64,000 nt of DNA from NCBI GenBank assembly GCA_963739375.1, contig CAVUAF010000015.1:124001-188000 (forward strand), written 5' to 3'. The notes beneath the pieces were generated by a model, which was not told where the DNA came from, made no database searches, and saw only the letters and a program-made list of their open reading frames with translations. The DNA is from CAVUAF01 sp963739375. GTDB taxonomy: Bacteria; Acidobacteriota; Terriglobia; Terriglobales; Acidobacteriaceae. Both the position numbers and the translations under genes were made by a program. Positions 56,110 to 64,000 of this stretch are shown piece after piece. Positions within the stretch are counted from its first letter, which is position 1, and the number at the start of each line of letters is the position of its first letter.

Positions 56110-57168
56110 ATGCGCCGACGCCTGGTGCCGGTGATCGTGGTGGTGGCCGTGGTGGCCGCCGCCTTGATCATCTTTATCGTTCTGCGGCGGCTGGGCCCGC
56201 CGGAAGCTGCTCGCCTGCTTCCCGAGGCCGATGGTGTCGTCTACGTCGACGTCAGCCTGCTGCGCCACCTGGGCGTGTTTGCGAGCGTCAGCGGAGCGCC
56301 GGAGGAGCCGGAATACGCCGACTTCGTGCGTGCCACCGGCTTCCACTTCGAGCGCGACCTCGACGAGGCCGCCTTCGCGCTGCATGCCGCCCCGGGTCGC
56401 GATACCTACCCCCGCTTCTCGGAAGTCTTTCTCGGGCGCTATGACGCCGACGCCCTGCGCCGCTACCTGCAACGCCTGGCGAAGAGCACGGAGCCGTATC
56501 GCGCGACGACGGTGTACGGCATTCCACACGAGGGCCGCACGGTGCGGGTGGCGCTGTTGGGCACGAACCTCGCCGCCGCCTCCAACACCGACAGCGCCGA
56601 GCCGATCCACCACATCATCGACCAGTATCGGCGCGCCGCGCTGCCCTTCCGCGGGCCCTCGCTGCTGGCCAGCGAGTACCGCCGCGTTCCCTTTGCCAGC
56701 CTGGCGTGGAGCATCGCGCGGATTGCCCCCGCCCCGCCGGCCACCGGTCCCGGTCTGACCGTGCAAGTCCTGCGCGATCTCACCCCGGGGGCGGTGCTGG
56801 TGGCCTCGCTGCGCCTGACGACGAAGGTCGAGTTGCAGGTGGAAGCTGCGGCGGAGAACGAAGCCCACGCCCGGCAGATTGCCGACAACGTGGAGGTCTA
56901 CCTGAATCTCTTCCGCGCGCTCGAGGCGGGGGCGAGCGGTAGCGATCCCGACGTGAAGGCGGCGCTCGCCAGCCTGCATGTGGAACACGAGGGCGAGCGC
57001 GCCACGCTGCGGGCCGATGTCCCCATCGCCGCGCTCAAGAAGCTGGTGGCGGAGCCGCCGCCGGCCCCCGCGGTCACCGCGCCTGAACCGGCGCCCCCGG
57101 CGGCCACCCCGGCCAAGAAAAAAGCCGGCAAGACCGCGGTCCCTAGAGCCACACCACCCGCACGTTGA
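56110..57168 (+). CDS. Membrane-anchored conserved hypothetical protein
   Basis: 352 residues from the ATG at 56110; the long upstream ORF is not protein-like. N-terminal anchor (MRRRLVPVIVVVAVVAAALIIFIVLRRLG), then a soluble exported domain with LLPEADGVVYVDVSLLRHLG and YPRFSEVFLGRYDADALRRYLQRLA, resembling DUF3352-type secreted proteins; function unknown. The C-terminal 50 residues are Pro/Ala/Lys-rich. Its 3' end overlaps the convergent protease gene by 26 nt. Confidence 0.8.
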   Translation: MRRRLVPVIVVVAVVAAALIIFIVLRRLGPPEAARLLPEADGVVYVDVSLLRHLGVFASVSGAPEEPEYADFVRATGFHFERDLDEAAFALHAAPGRDTYPRFSEVFLGRYDADALRRYLQRLAKSTEPYRATTVYGIPHEGRTVRVALLGTNLAAASNTDSAEPIHHIIDQYRRAALPFRGPSLLASEYRRVPFASLAWSIARIAPAPPATGPGLTVQVLRDLTPGAVLVASLRLTTKVELQVEAAAENEAHARQIADNVEVYLNLFRALEAGASGSDPDVKAALASLHVEHEGERATLRADVPIAALKKLVAEPPPAPAVTAPEPAPPAATPAKKKAGKTAVPRATPPAR

Positions 57169-57775
57169 AGAGACCGTCGATTTCGCGGGGATCGTCGCGG
57201 CCGCGGACGAAGCTCACGCGGCGTTGCTTGCTTCCCAGTGGCTCCAGGGGATCGATCAGGCTGATCTCCTTCACCTCGAAGAGTCGCGCGTTGTTGGCGA
57301 GAATCTGCTCGTCGTAGACCGCGCCGGCGATCAGGTAGGGATGTCCGCGCCAGACCAGCATGCGCGGCTGGTTGGCGCGCAGCGCGACGATCAGTCCATC
57401 CATCGCCAGCGGCGGTCCGGGGAGGAACTCGGCCGCGAGGCGCAGTTTGCGGCCATCCTCGAGGACGTAATAGTCGGACTCGAGGGCGTGCGCCAGGTCG
57501 CCGAAGTTGCCGGCACTTTCGCGGCAGATTTCGCCGCCGTTGAGCCGCTGCACCCAATAGGTTTGGGTCAGGACAACGTCCTGCGTGCGCAGCATGGCCT
57601 CGACCCCCGCCGCCCAGGCCCAGTTGGCGCAGGGCTGGCGCGCGACCACCTGGGGCAGCGTCGCCAGCTCGATCTTCTGGTCCGGGCGCGAGTAGAGGAC
57701 GCCCGGCTTCTTCTTGTCGGCGGGCGCCGCCAGCGCGTAAAGCACCATGACGGCGATCAGGAGCGAACGCTGCAT
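57143..57775 (-). CDS. Secreted C39/papain-like cysteine protease
   Basis: 210 residues with a short signal peptide (MQRSLLIAVMVLYALAAPA). The probable catalytic Cys is in QPCANWAWAAGVEAML (residue about 49) and the His in WRGHPYLIAGAVYDE (about 145), spaced as in Peptidase_C39-like bacteriocin-processing folds. CRESAGNFGDLAHALE lies between them. It could process or degrade exported peptides; no transporter is adjacent. Convergent overlap (26 nt) with the preceding gene. Confidence 0.78.
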   Translation of the reverse strand: MQRSLLIAVMVLYALAAPADKKKPGVLYSRPDQKIELATLPQVVARQPCANWAWAAGVEAMLRTQDVVLTQTYWVQRLNGGEICRESAGNFGDLAHALESDYYVLEDGRKLRLAAEFLPGPPLAMDGLIVALRANQPRMLVWRGHPYLIAGAVYDEQILANNARLFEVKEISLIDPLEPLGSKQRRVSFVRGRDDPREIDGLFNVRVVWL

Positions 57776-57832
57776 GGCCTGAGAGTACGCCCAATTCTGC
57801 GGCGGTGAATTTTGATTCTTGAGTCCGGCCAG

Positions 57833-58411
57833 CTATTTCGACAGTGCGTGGATGGCCTGGCGGAAGAGCTGGTCGAAGCTCGGGCTGCCACCGGGGTGGC
57901 TGGCGAGGGCGCGCTCGGCGGCGGCCCGCGGGTAGCCGAGGTTGACCAGGGCGGAGAGCACTTCCTCCGCGACCGGACTGGCGGCGGGCGCGGCCGGGGT
58001 GGCGGCGATGGCTTCCAGCTTGTCGCGCAGCTCCAGCACGATGCGTTCCGCCGTCTTGCGGCCGATGCCGGGAATGCGCGTCAGGCGCACCGTGTCGGCG
58101 GAGCGGATGGCCGCCACCATGGTCTCGCTGGGCATGCCGCTCAGGATGGTGATGGCCAGCTTGGGTCCGATGCCGCTCACCGAAATCAGTTTTTCGAAGA
58201 GCCGCTTTTCGTCGCCGCGCAGGAAGCCGAAAAGCGCGATGGCGTCGTCGCGCACGTGGGTGTGGATGTGCAGCGCCACCTCGCCGCCAGCGTCGGGCAG
58301 CCCGGTAAAGGTGGGGACGCTGATGGTGACGTCATAGCCAACGCCGCCGGCCTCCACCACCGCCTGGTTCGGCGTCTTCGACAGCAGGCGTCCGCGGAGG
58401 TGGGCGATCAC
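57833..58411 (-). CDS. ruvA: Holliday junction branch-migration subunit RuvA
   Basis: 192 residues. N-terminal OB domain MIAHLRGRLLSKTPNQAVVEAGGVGYDV, HhH domain LISVSGIGPKLAITILSG and TRIPGIGRKTAERIVLELRDKL, and C-terminal domain III (LSALVNLGYPRAAAERALA) that contacts RuvB. It binds four-way junctions. No ruvB or ruvC is adjacent. Confidence 0.97.
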   Translation of the reverse strand: MIAHLRGRLLSKTPNQAVVEAGGVGYDVTISVPTFTGLPDAGGEVALHIHTHVRDDAIALFGFLRGDEKRLFEKLISVSGIGPKLAITILSGMPSETMVAAIRSADTVRLTRIPGIGRKTAERIVLELRDKLEAIAATPAAPAASPVAEEVLSALVNLGYPRAAAERALASHPGGSPSFDQLFRQAIHALSK

Positions 58412-58474
58412 GACCCTATTTCACCACGAAGGCCCGCAGACACGAAGGGCATTTGGCAGCTGCGCGTGGTGGGG

Positions 58475-59209
58475 TTACCGGCGCCGATAAAAGATGGCGA
58501 ACTCGAAGCCCGGGCTGGGCGGGAAGAGCTGCTGCACCAGGCGCAGGCGCTCGGCGAGCGCCGCCGGGGCCAGCAGCGGGTAGTCGCGCTCGCGCAGGTC
58601 GTAGTAGTCGATGTCGAGGCAGGTGGCAAGCAGGTAGATGGCGATGGCGTCGGCGAACGCCGCCTCGAAGTACTCGGTCTTGGCGCGTTCGGCTTCCGGG
58701 CCCGGCGTCGTGGCCAGCTTGCGCATCTCGTGGGCGTCGAGGCTGGTCTCGCCGCGCACCTTCTCCTCCACCTGCTTCCAGGCCAGGTCGGCGAATTCCT
58801 GCGCCACCCCGGCGAGCTCGACGAAGGCGTGCGCCACGTTGATGTAGAACTCGAAGGCGACGGAAAACTTGTCGTCCATCAGCCGCGTGGAGATGAAGAC
58901 GCACTGCGCGTCACCGAGGGTGAGATTGCGGTGGCACACGGCCTGGTCGCTGAGCGCCACGTCGTAGCGGTCGGCGATGATGGTTTCCTCGCCCTGGCTG
59001 ACGGTGAGGGGGACGAAGTAATACGCCTTGCGGATGAGCGCGGCGGCAATCGCGCGCGGCACGGCGGCGACCATGCGCTCCAGGTCGGCGGAGGCGATGG
59101 CAATCTCGCCGCTGGTGGCGTAGCAGATGCCGTTCGCCCCTTGCGACACCGCGACCTGGCGGATGACCTCGCTCGCCGGGCGCGTCGCCGCCTGCATTGC
59201 CTGCGTCAT
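58475..59209 (-). CDS. Uncharacterised protein upstream of ruvA
   Basis: 244 residues from the ATG at 59209 (one at 59218 is also possible). Mixed alpha/beta, with YYFVPLTVSQGEETIIADRYDVALSDQAV and FEFYINVAHAFVELAGVAQEF; no recognised catalytic motif and no signal peptide. Clearly coding (codon use, no internal repeats). Function unknown. It lies upstream of ruvA on the same strand, separated by a half-copy of the CACGAAG repeat. Confidence 0.72.
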   Translation of the reverse strand: MTQAMQAATRPASEVIRQVAVSQGANGICYATSGEIAIASADLERMVAAVPRAIAAALIRKAYYFVPLTVSQGEETIIADRYDVALSDQAVCHRNLTLGDAQCVFISTRLMDDKFSVAFEFYINVAHAFVELAGVAQEFADLAWKQVEEKVRGETSLDAHEMRKLATTPGPEAERAKTEYFEAAFADAIAIYLLATCLDIDYYDLRERDYPLLAPAALAERLRLVQQLFPPSPGFEFAIFYRRR

Positions 59210-59255
59210 GCGCCTCATTCTAGCGCAACCCGTTTCACCACGAAGGCACGCAGTG

Positions 59256-59335
59256 GCACTTGGCAGTTGGCGGTTGGCATTTGGCCGTCCAGATTGGCGC
59301 ACCCCGGCCAAATGCCAATTGCCAGTTGCCAACTG
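59256..59335. repeat. Inverted TTGGCAGTTGGC-type intergenic repeat
   Basis: Left arm GGCAGTTGGC...TTTGGCCG and right arm CGGCCAAATGCC...GTTGCC are near-perfect inverted copies forming a long hairpin between two minus-strand genes. Related copies occur at 29939 and 60719. Confidence 0.75.
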
Positions 59336-59815
59336 CTAGCCGCGGCCAAAGGGCATGAAGGCGCGCGCCACCAGCACGTTGCCGTCGGGATCAGTGCGGT
59401 AGGTGAGGCGGACGCGCGCGCCCACCGGCAGCTGGTCGCGCACGTTGCCCAGGAAGGTGACAAAGCGAGCTGCCTGGGCGCCGGCGGGCTGGAGCTCGAC
59501 GAGAGTCTTGTTCGGCATGCCCACGCTGGATTCGAAGAACTGCAGGTCGCGCACGGTGCCGCTCTCCACGTGCACGCCCGGCTGCGCCGCGCCGCCCGCC
59601 ACCCGGAAGCTGCGCGCCGGCGTCCCCGCGGACGTCACCAGGCGCCCGCCTTTCAGCTCCACCAGCGCTTCCAGCCCGAAGACGCCGGAGATGGTCAGCA
59701 GGATGAGGATCATGAACAGTCCGTCCACGGTGAACAGCGAGCCGGAAAACACGATGTAGGCGATGCCCAGGAGCGGAAGGAAGGCGAGAAAACCAGCGAT
59801 GGCGGCGAATCTCAT
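59336..59815 (-). CDS. Uncharacterised small membrane protein
   Basis: 159 residues from the ATG at 59815. Two membrane segments in the first 55 residues (FAAIAGFLAFLPLLGIAYIVF; FMILILLTISGVFGLEALV) and a soluble C-terminal domain with VRDLQFFESSVGMPNKTLVEL and a beta-rich tail (RVRLTYRTDPDGNVLVARA). No recognised family. Confidence 0.72.
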   Translation of the reverse strand: MRFAAIAGFLAFLPLLGIAYIVFSGSLFTVDGLFMILILLTISGVFGLEALVELKGGRLVTSAGTPARSFRVAGGAAQPGVHVESGTVRDLQFFESSVGMPNKTLVELQPAGAQAARFVTFLGNVRDQLPVGARVRLTYRTDPDGNVLVARAFMPFGRG

Positions 59816-59893
59816 GGTGGCAAAAAAGCCGGAGCGTCTCCGGCCGTGCAGCGAGTGATTGTACACATTCCGCGTGCGGACGTGGAATTGCGG

Positions 59894-60694
59894 CTACTCC
59901 TCCACCACCACGTTGGTGAGCGTGCCCACGCCTTCCACCGTGATTTCGACCAGGTCACCGGCCTGGAGAGGGCCGACGCCGGCAGGGGTGCCGGTGGCGA
60001 TCAGGTCGCCAGGATAGAGCGTCATGATGCGCGAGATGTAGCGGATGATGCGGTCGAGGGGGAAGAGAAAGTCGCGCGTGTTGCCGTGTTGCCGCACCTC
60101 GCCGTTGACGCGCGCTTCCACATTCACGCCCGCCCAGGGATCGGGATCGGTGCTCACCACCGGCCCCACCGGACAAAACGTGTCGAACCCCTTGGCGCGG
60201 GTCCACTGGCTGTCCTTCTCCTGGAGGTCGCGGGCGGTGACGTCGTTGACGCAGGTGTAGCCGAGGATGTAGGGGCGCACTGCGTCGTGTTCACTGAGGC
60301 GCGCGCAGCGGCGGCCGATGACCACGCCCAGTTCGGCCTCGTGGTCGACCCGCTGGGAGATACGCGGCCGGTGGATTGCCTCGTGCGGGCCAATCAGCGC
60401 CGAGGGCGGCTTCAGGAAGATGAGCGGCTCCGCCGGCACCTCGTGGCCCAACTCAGCCGCATGGTCGCGGTAGTTGCGCCCGACGCACACGATCTTGGAG
60501 GGCGCCAGCGGGACCAGCAGCTTGGTGGAGGCCACCGGAATCGGCGGGATCTCGACCCCGCCGGCGTGGTGCAGGGAGACCGGCGGCGCGCCCTTCGGCG
60601 GCTCCATCAGACGCACGATTTGCTCGACCCCGTCCACTTCTTCGATCAGCCCATACCCGGTGCCGGAATCGATTTGGAAGCGGCAATATTTCAT
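59894..60694 (-). CDS. Fumarylacetoacetate hydrolase-family enzyme
   Basis: 266 residues. Signature VGRNYRDHAAELGHEVP, DHEAELGVVIGRRC (metal-binding Glu residues) and GYTCVNDVTARDLQ, ending LEAGDLVEITVEGVGTLTN-like. Family members hydrolyse or decarboxylate 2-oxo acid substrates; acylpyruvase or 2-oxohepta-3-ene-dioate hydratase activity is possible. Exact substrate unknown; neighbours give no pathway. Confidence 0.92.
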   Translation of the reverse strand: MKYCRFQIDSGTGYGLIEEVDGVEQIVRLMEPPKGAPPVSLHHAGGVEIPPIPVASTKLLVPLAPSKIVCVGRNYRDHAAELGHEVPAEPLIFLKPPSALIGPHEAIHRPRISQRVDHEAELGVVIGRRCARLSEHDAVRPYILGYTCVNDVTARDLQEKDSQWTRAKGFDTFCPVGPVVSTDPDPWAGVNVEARVNGEVRQHGNTRDFLFPLDRIIRYISRIMTLYPGDLIATGTPAGVGPLQAGDLVEITVEGVGTLTNVVVEE

Positions 60695-60718
60695 GTCAGT
60701 TGCGAGTTGCGAGTGCCG

Positions 60719-60836
60719 AGTTAGCAGTTGGCACTTAGCACTTGGCGTTTGGCCCGCCGATGATTTTTCTTGCCCTTTGCTTCTTGCTTTGCGGTGTCCA
60801 GCATACTCTCAGCGGCCAAGTGCTAATTGCTAAGTG
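60719..60836. repeat. Inverted AGCAGTTGGCACTTAGC-type intergenic repeat
   Basis: Left arm GTTGGCACTTAGCACTTGG and right arm CCAAGTGCTAATTGC...AAGTGCTGAC are imperfect inverted copies around an AT-richer centre. It belongs to the same family as the 59256 repeat. Confidence 0.65.
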
Positions 60837-60843
60837 CTGACGG

Positions 60844-61986
60844 CTACGGCCGCGGTACGCTCTCACTCGTCTCCGCGGAGCGCGCGCTCTCGTTGCCGCG
60901 CAGGTCCACCGCGCTGACCGAGTACAGATACGTGTGGCCGGGGATGACACCGGCATCGCGCGTGGCGGGCGCCCGCAGCAGTTCGGGGTTGAGTTTCTGC
61001 GCCGTGCCGCCGGCTTCCCGCCAGTAGACGTTGTAGCCCGCCAGGTCCGGCTCCTGATTCGGTGTCCAGGTCAGGTCCATGAAGACCCGGCCGGCGATTT
61101 CCGTGAACACCGCCTGCACCCCCGCCGGTGCTGCCGGGGGAAAGACGTCGTGCACGCTGATCACGGCCGTTGACGCGGGCGTCCCCAGCACGGTAATCGG
61201 CGCCGTTGACGATGGGCTCGTGACCACGGTTTCCGGCGTCACCGTGTAGAGGTACTCCTTCTCCCACTCCGCGGTCGCGTCCGCAAAGGTGTACGTCCCT
61301 TCGGGATTCAATGCGCGCGTACCCAGGGCCGCATCCTGGCCGCGCCGCGGCGGCGGCGTGCTCTCGCGCCGCAGGACGCGATAGCGAAAAGTGAGAGGCC
61401 CGGCCGGTGCCGCGCTGTCCGCGCGCTCTCCCGTCCAGGTGAGGAGCACGCCGTCGGCGGTGACGTGCGCCTCCACCCGTGGCGGCGGAGGCAGCGTAGG
61501 GGCCAGCGGCGCCGCCACCTGGTTGGAAAGTCCGGCGCTGCGCCCGCGGTCGTTCAGCACCTCGATGGCATACACCGCGGCGCCCAGCGCGTACTGCCGC
61601 GGTATCTCGGGCACAAGAACATCGGCGAAGCTGGCGATGGGCCGGCCGCGCGGTCCGGATGCCGTGGCCTGCGGGGTGATGCGCGCTACCTCGGCGCAGC
61701 CCGTCATCTGCACCGGCACCGGCAAGGGCTCGCCCGGCGCGGCGGCCAGCTGCGGTTGCAGCACGCGGCAGATGCGCGTCTGCCCGGGGTGGCGAAGGCG
61801 TTGCTTGTCGGTGGTTTCCTGCGGCAGAGTCCAGGTCAGGACCACGCGGTCTCCCTGGCGCTCCGCCGCCAGGTCCGCGACCGGACGCGGCAGCTCCAGC
61901 GACGGCGGCTGCGGCGCTCCCGGCGTGCCGCATCCCGCGAGCATCGCCGCCAGCAGCACGGGCAGACTCCACCACAGGGTTCGCAT
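60844..61986 (-). CDS. Lipoprotein with fibronectin type III domains
   Basis: 380 residues. Signal peptide with lipobox (LLAAMLAGCG, Cys at about residue 19). Three Fn3-like segments: ADLAAERQGDRVVLTWTLPQ, VEAHVTADGVLLTWTGERAD and MDLTWTPNQEPDLAGYNVYWRE with GHTYLYSVSAVDLRGNES at the end. It is anchored in the outer or inner membrane and probably binds partners or polysaccharide. The Fn3 order resembles acidobacterial surface lipoproteins. Confidence 0.87.
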   Translation of the reverse strand: MRTLWWSLPVLLAAMLAGCGTPGAPQPPSLELPRPVADLAAERQGDRVVLTWTLPQETTDKQRLRHPGQTRICRVLQPQLAAAPGEPLPVPVQMTGCAEVARITPQATASGPRGRPIASFADVLVPEIPRQYALGAAVYAIEVLNDRGRSAGLSNQVAAPLAPTLPPPPRVEAHVTADGVLLTWTGERADSAAPAGPLTFRYRVLRRESTPPPRRGQDAALGTRALNPEGTYTFADATAEWEKEYLYTVTPETVVTSPSSTAPITVLGTPASTAVISVHDVFPPAAPAGVQAVFTEIAGRVFMDLTWTPNQEPDLAGYNVYWREAGGTAQKLNPELLRAPATRDAGVIPGHTYLYSVSAVDLRGNESARSAETSESVPRP

Positions 61987-62225
61987 GGGAAGCGATGAGG
62001 GTAGCAGAAAAGCCGCGCCAAGCTCTAAGCGATAAGCAATGAGCTTGCCCGCGAACGCAGCTGGCCGGCGGCGTGCAGGAGGCGGTCACGCGAGGAGGCG
62101 GGACGCGGCGGCTGAGGGGGCGCGGGCATGGCGGCTGGTAATAGCACTACTTGTGCGCCACTGCCAAGCCTCGCCGCCATGGGGGTAGGCCAGCGCTTCC
62201 CCTTCCAGTTCCGCCCGAAACTCGA

Positions 62226-63695
62226 CTACTGGACGGGCGCGGCTGAATCGAAGAGCTTCTGCAACTTGTCAGGACCGGCGCGGAAGAGCTGGAAGGTCCA
62301 GGTGCTGAGGTCCTGGTCGTCGCGGGCGGGACCGGCGGTACGGAAGAGCAATTCGCCGATGCCGTCGCCATCGGCGTCGGTGACGTCGAGGAAGGCCAGG
62401 CGCGGTGCGATCTCCAGCCGCGCATCATCGGTCACGTAGGAAAGCAGCACGTGTAGCGGCTCGCGCGAGTCGGGATTCAGGTCGGCGCGTGCCACCAGCG
62501 TGACGTAAAAGGTGCGGTCCACCGGGGCGCCGCCGTCGCGCGGCGTCACCCGCTGCGGCTGCGCCGCGGTCAGGACCAGCTCGGGGTAATTGTCGCCGTC
62601 GAGATCGAACGCCCTGCACTGCACGTCGGCGAGTTGCGGCGCGGGAGCCGGCGGCGGTGCAGCGCTCTTCGGCCGCTGTGGACGCGCCGGGCGCTGGCCA
62701 GACCCGAGTCCATGGGCGCCGGCCGCACGCTCGCCGTCTGACCCCGGCGCCTGGATGCTGTACCGCTCGGCGGCGTAGTGCGTGATCGCCGTCGCGGCCA
62801 GTTGCTGCATGCCGCGCAGGCTGCGCTGCTGCTCCTCCGGACTCCACGTGAACGTGAAGGGCCGCGGCTCGATGGTCTTGGCGTCGGAGATGGCCACCAG
62901 CGTTTCGCCGGGAAGAGCGCTGCCCGGAGGCGGCGTCTTGTCCGCCGAGGTACGCCCGGCCGGGGCCGCCGGTCCGACACGATCTCGAACCGCGGGTGCT
63001 TCCGGCTTGGCGATCGGCTTGCCGCGGCGCAGTACCGGAGCCTCATCATCCACCGGGCTGGGCGCAGTAGTGCTGGGCGGCACGACCGGCGGCGGGGGTT
63101 CCGTCTTTGCTTCTGGCGCCGGACTCGGCGGGGGAGACGGCGGCGCCGGGGACGTTCCGCCGCGGCGCAAGCGGGGCGGCGCGTCGCTGCTGGTGATTTC
63201 CGCGGGTGGCTTGGCAGCTTCCGCGTGGCGTTTGGCGCTGGCCTCGATCTCCTCGTTGGTGCGCCAGCGTCCGTCGGCAAACCACACCCGGCGGATGCGC
63301 GTCGGCTCGCCCAGCGTAAATAGGCCCACCGACGCGCCGTTCCGCGTCGCCTCGTAGATCACTTCCGGCTCCAGCGCCATGGGCCGCGGGGACGCCTTGT
63401 AAATCTCGGCATCCCAGAAGCGCTGCTCCTCCCACACGGTGATTGGCACCAGCCACGGCGTAGGCGGACGCCGTGCGGCTGAGGGCCTAGGCGGATCCTT
63501 GACGGCTCCCGGCGAATAACCCCACACGATGACGGCCAGCGCCCGCGGACCCGGGGAAACTTTGCGGCGCTGGGCGGAAACCGGGGTCACCAGCAGCCCA
63601 GCGCCCAGGAGCACGAGCAATAGCACCAGCCACACGGGCGCCCAGGAGGCCGCCCGACCACGATGTACAATGCCGCGCGCAGGGAGAGACGCCAT
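62226..63695 (-). CDS. Membrane-anchored proline-rich hypothetical protein with FG-GAP-like C-terminus
   Basis: 489 residues. The start shares bases with the divergent peroxiredoxin start (CAT/ATG overlap at 63693-63696); no SD is visible, so the true start may lie a little downstream. It has an N-terminal membrane segment (APVWLVLLLVLLGAGLLVTP), a central domain with LVPITVWEEQRFWDAEIY, a long Pro/Ala/Arg-rich linker (about residues 175-290) and a C-terminal part with calcium-like DGDNYPELVLT and DADGDGIGELLF motifs, as in VCBS/FG-GAP repeats. Function unknown; likely exported. Confidence 0.72.
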   Translation of the reverse strand: MASLPARGIVHRGRAASWAPVWLVLLLVLLGAGLLVTPVSAQRRKVSPGPRALAVIVWGYSPGAVKDPPRPSAARRPPTPWLVPITVWEEQRFWDAEIYKASPRPMALEPEVIYEATRNGASVGLFTLGEPTRIRRVWFADGRWRTNEEIEASAKRHAEAAKPPAEITSSDAPPRLRRGGTSPAPPSPPPSPAPEAKTEPPPPVVPPSTTAPSPVDDEAPVLRRGKPIAKPEAPAVRDRVGPAAPAGRTSADKTPPPGSALPGETLVAISDAKTIEPRPFTFTWSPEEQQRSLRGMQQLAATAITHYAAERYSIQAPGSDGERAAGAHGLGSGQRPARPQRPKSAAPPPAPAPQLADVQCRAFDLDGDNYPELVLTAAQPQRVTPRDGGAPVDRTFYVTLVARADLNPDSREPLHVLLSYVTDDARLEIAPRLAFLDVTDADGDGIGELLFRTAGPARDDQDLSTWTFQLFRAGPDKLQKLFDSAAPVQ

Positions 63696-64000
63696 GCAGG
63701 TCAATGATAAAGCACCGGAATTCACGCTGCCCGACGAAGAGGGCCGCCCGGTCGCGCTGCAGGATTTCCGCGGCCGGAATGTTGTGCTCTTCTTCTTTCC
63801 CAAGGCCAACACTCCCGGCTGAACCGTCGAGGCGTGCGGGTTCCGCGACGCATACAAGAAAATCCAGAAAGCGGGCACAGCGGTGCTGGGCATTTCCGCC
63901 GATTCACCCAAGGCGCAGAAAAGCTTCCAGCAGAAATACGACCTGCCCTTCCCGCTGCTCGCCGACCAGGAAAAAAAAGTCTGTAATCTCTACGGCGTGA
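63694..64000 (+). CDS. bcp: Bcp/PrxQ peroxiredoxin with TGA (probable selenocysteine) at the catalytic position, truncated at window edge
   Basis: The ATG at 63694 has a good SD (GGGAGAG). The protein reads MQVNDKAPEFTLPDEEGRPV, then FFFPKANTPG followed by TGA (63820-63822), then TVEACGFRDAYKK and ISADSPKAQKSF in the same frame to the end of the window. In Bcp the residue at the TGA is the peroxidatic Cys (TPGCT), and the resolving Cys five residues later (TVEAC) is present. The reading frame on both sides is fully conserved, so I read the codon as selenocysteine (residue 43). The product would reduce peroxides with thioredoxin. Confidence 0.85.
63832..63851 (+). promoter_or_regulatory. Candidate bacterial SECIS hairpin
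   Basis: Starting 9 nt after the TGA: stem GCGT-GCGG / CCGC-(G)-ACGC with a bulged G and a GTT apical loop. The loop begins 17 nt after the TGA, within the distance and with the loop G/U expected for a bacterial SECIS. Fold not computed. Confidence 0.6.

Noticed and set aside
63820..63822. Reading the peroxiredoxin TGA as a true stop
   Set aside because: The downstream frame is conserved protein including the resolving Cys, and the TGA is exactly at the catalytic Cys.

Overview
This is a GC-rich, gene-dense bacterial chromosomal segment. The best guess is an uncultivated member of the Acidobacteriota (Terriglobia-like). That placement is an inference from several things: secreted-protein families familiar from that phylum, a PknB-type kinase with a polytopic tail, a class V aminotransferase beside serA, a RpoB carrying a cysteine-rich zinc-ribbon insertion, and many short palindromic intergenic repeats. 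No rRNA, prophage, classical IS transposase or CRISPR array is visible.

Left edge (1-1972, minus strand): a compact retron-like defence locus. In transcription order it has a promoter, a candidate msr-msd RNA with a perfect 12-bp hairpin and a potential a1/a2 pairing, a small unknown ORF, an XRE helix-turn-helix protein, a retron-type reverse transcriptase (NAxxH, FVDD, VTG motifs), and the start of a DnaQ-like DEDD 3'-5' exonuclease that runs off the window. The exonuclease start codon overlaps the RT stop.

2-30 kb: housekeeping and secreted genes. These are phosphoserine-type aminotransferase plus serA, an MXAN_5187-like protein, purH, a Ser/Thr kinase, a TPR protein, a dGTPase, a PPOX-fold protein, a beta-propeller, rpmB, a HEAT-repeat protein and a giant M14 carboxypeptidase. 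They are followed by a tandem array of about 211-bp repeat units, one of which carries a GIY-YIG nuclease gene and another of which supplies the start codon of an amidohydrolase. Then come a GNAT, two membrane proteins, a lipid kinase and ligA, which is broken by a one-base frameshift.

30-40 kb: a HIT hydrolase, rpsA (six S1 domains, with its own promoter and terminator), two carboxypeptidase-regulatory-like secreted proteins, a LysW-like zinc ribbon with an acidic tail, an M28 peptidase, a rhomboid protease, a DUF1579-like protein, and yihY-pyk.

40-56 kb (minus strand): the classical transcription/translation superoperon. It reads tRNA-Thr(TGT), tRNA-Tyr, tRNA-Thr(GGT), tRNA-Gly, tuf, rpmG, tRNA-Trp, secE, nusG, rplK, rplA, rplJ, rplL, rpoB, rpoC, terminator. 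The Thr/Gly pair is in the opposite order to E. coli and is bracketed by half-tRNA duplications.

56-64 kb: hypothetical secreted and membrane proteins, a C39-like protease, ruvA, a fumarylacetoacetase-family enzyme, an Fn3 lipoprotein, and at the right edge a Bcp/PrxQ peroxiredoxin whose catalytic cysteine codon is TGA, followed by a SECIS-like hairpin. This is most simply a selenoprotein.
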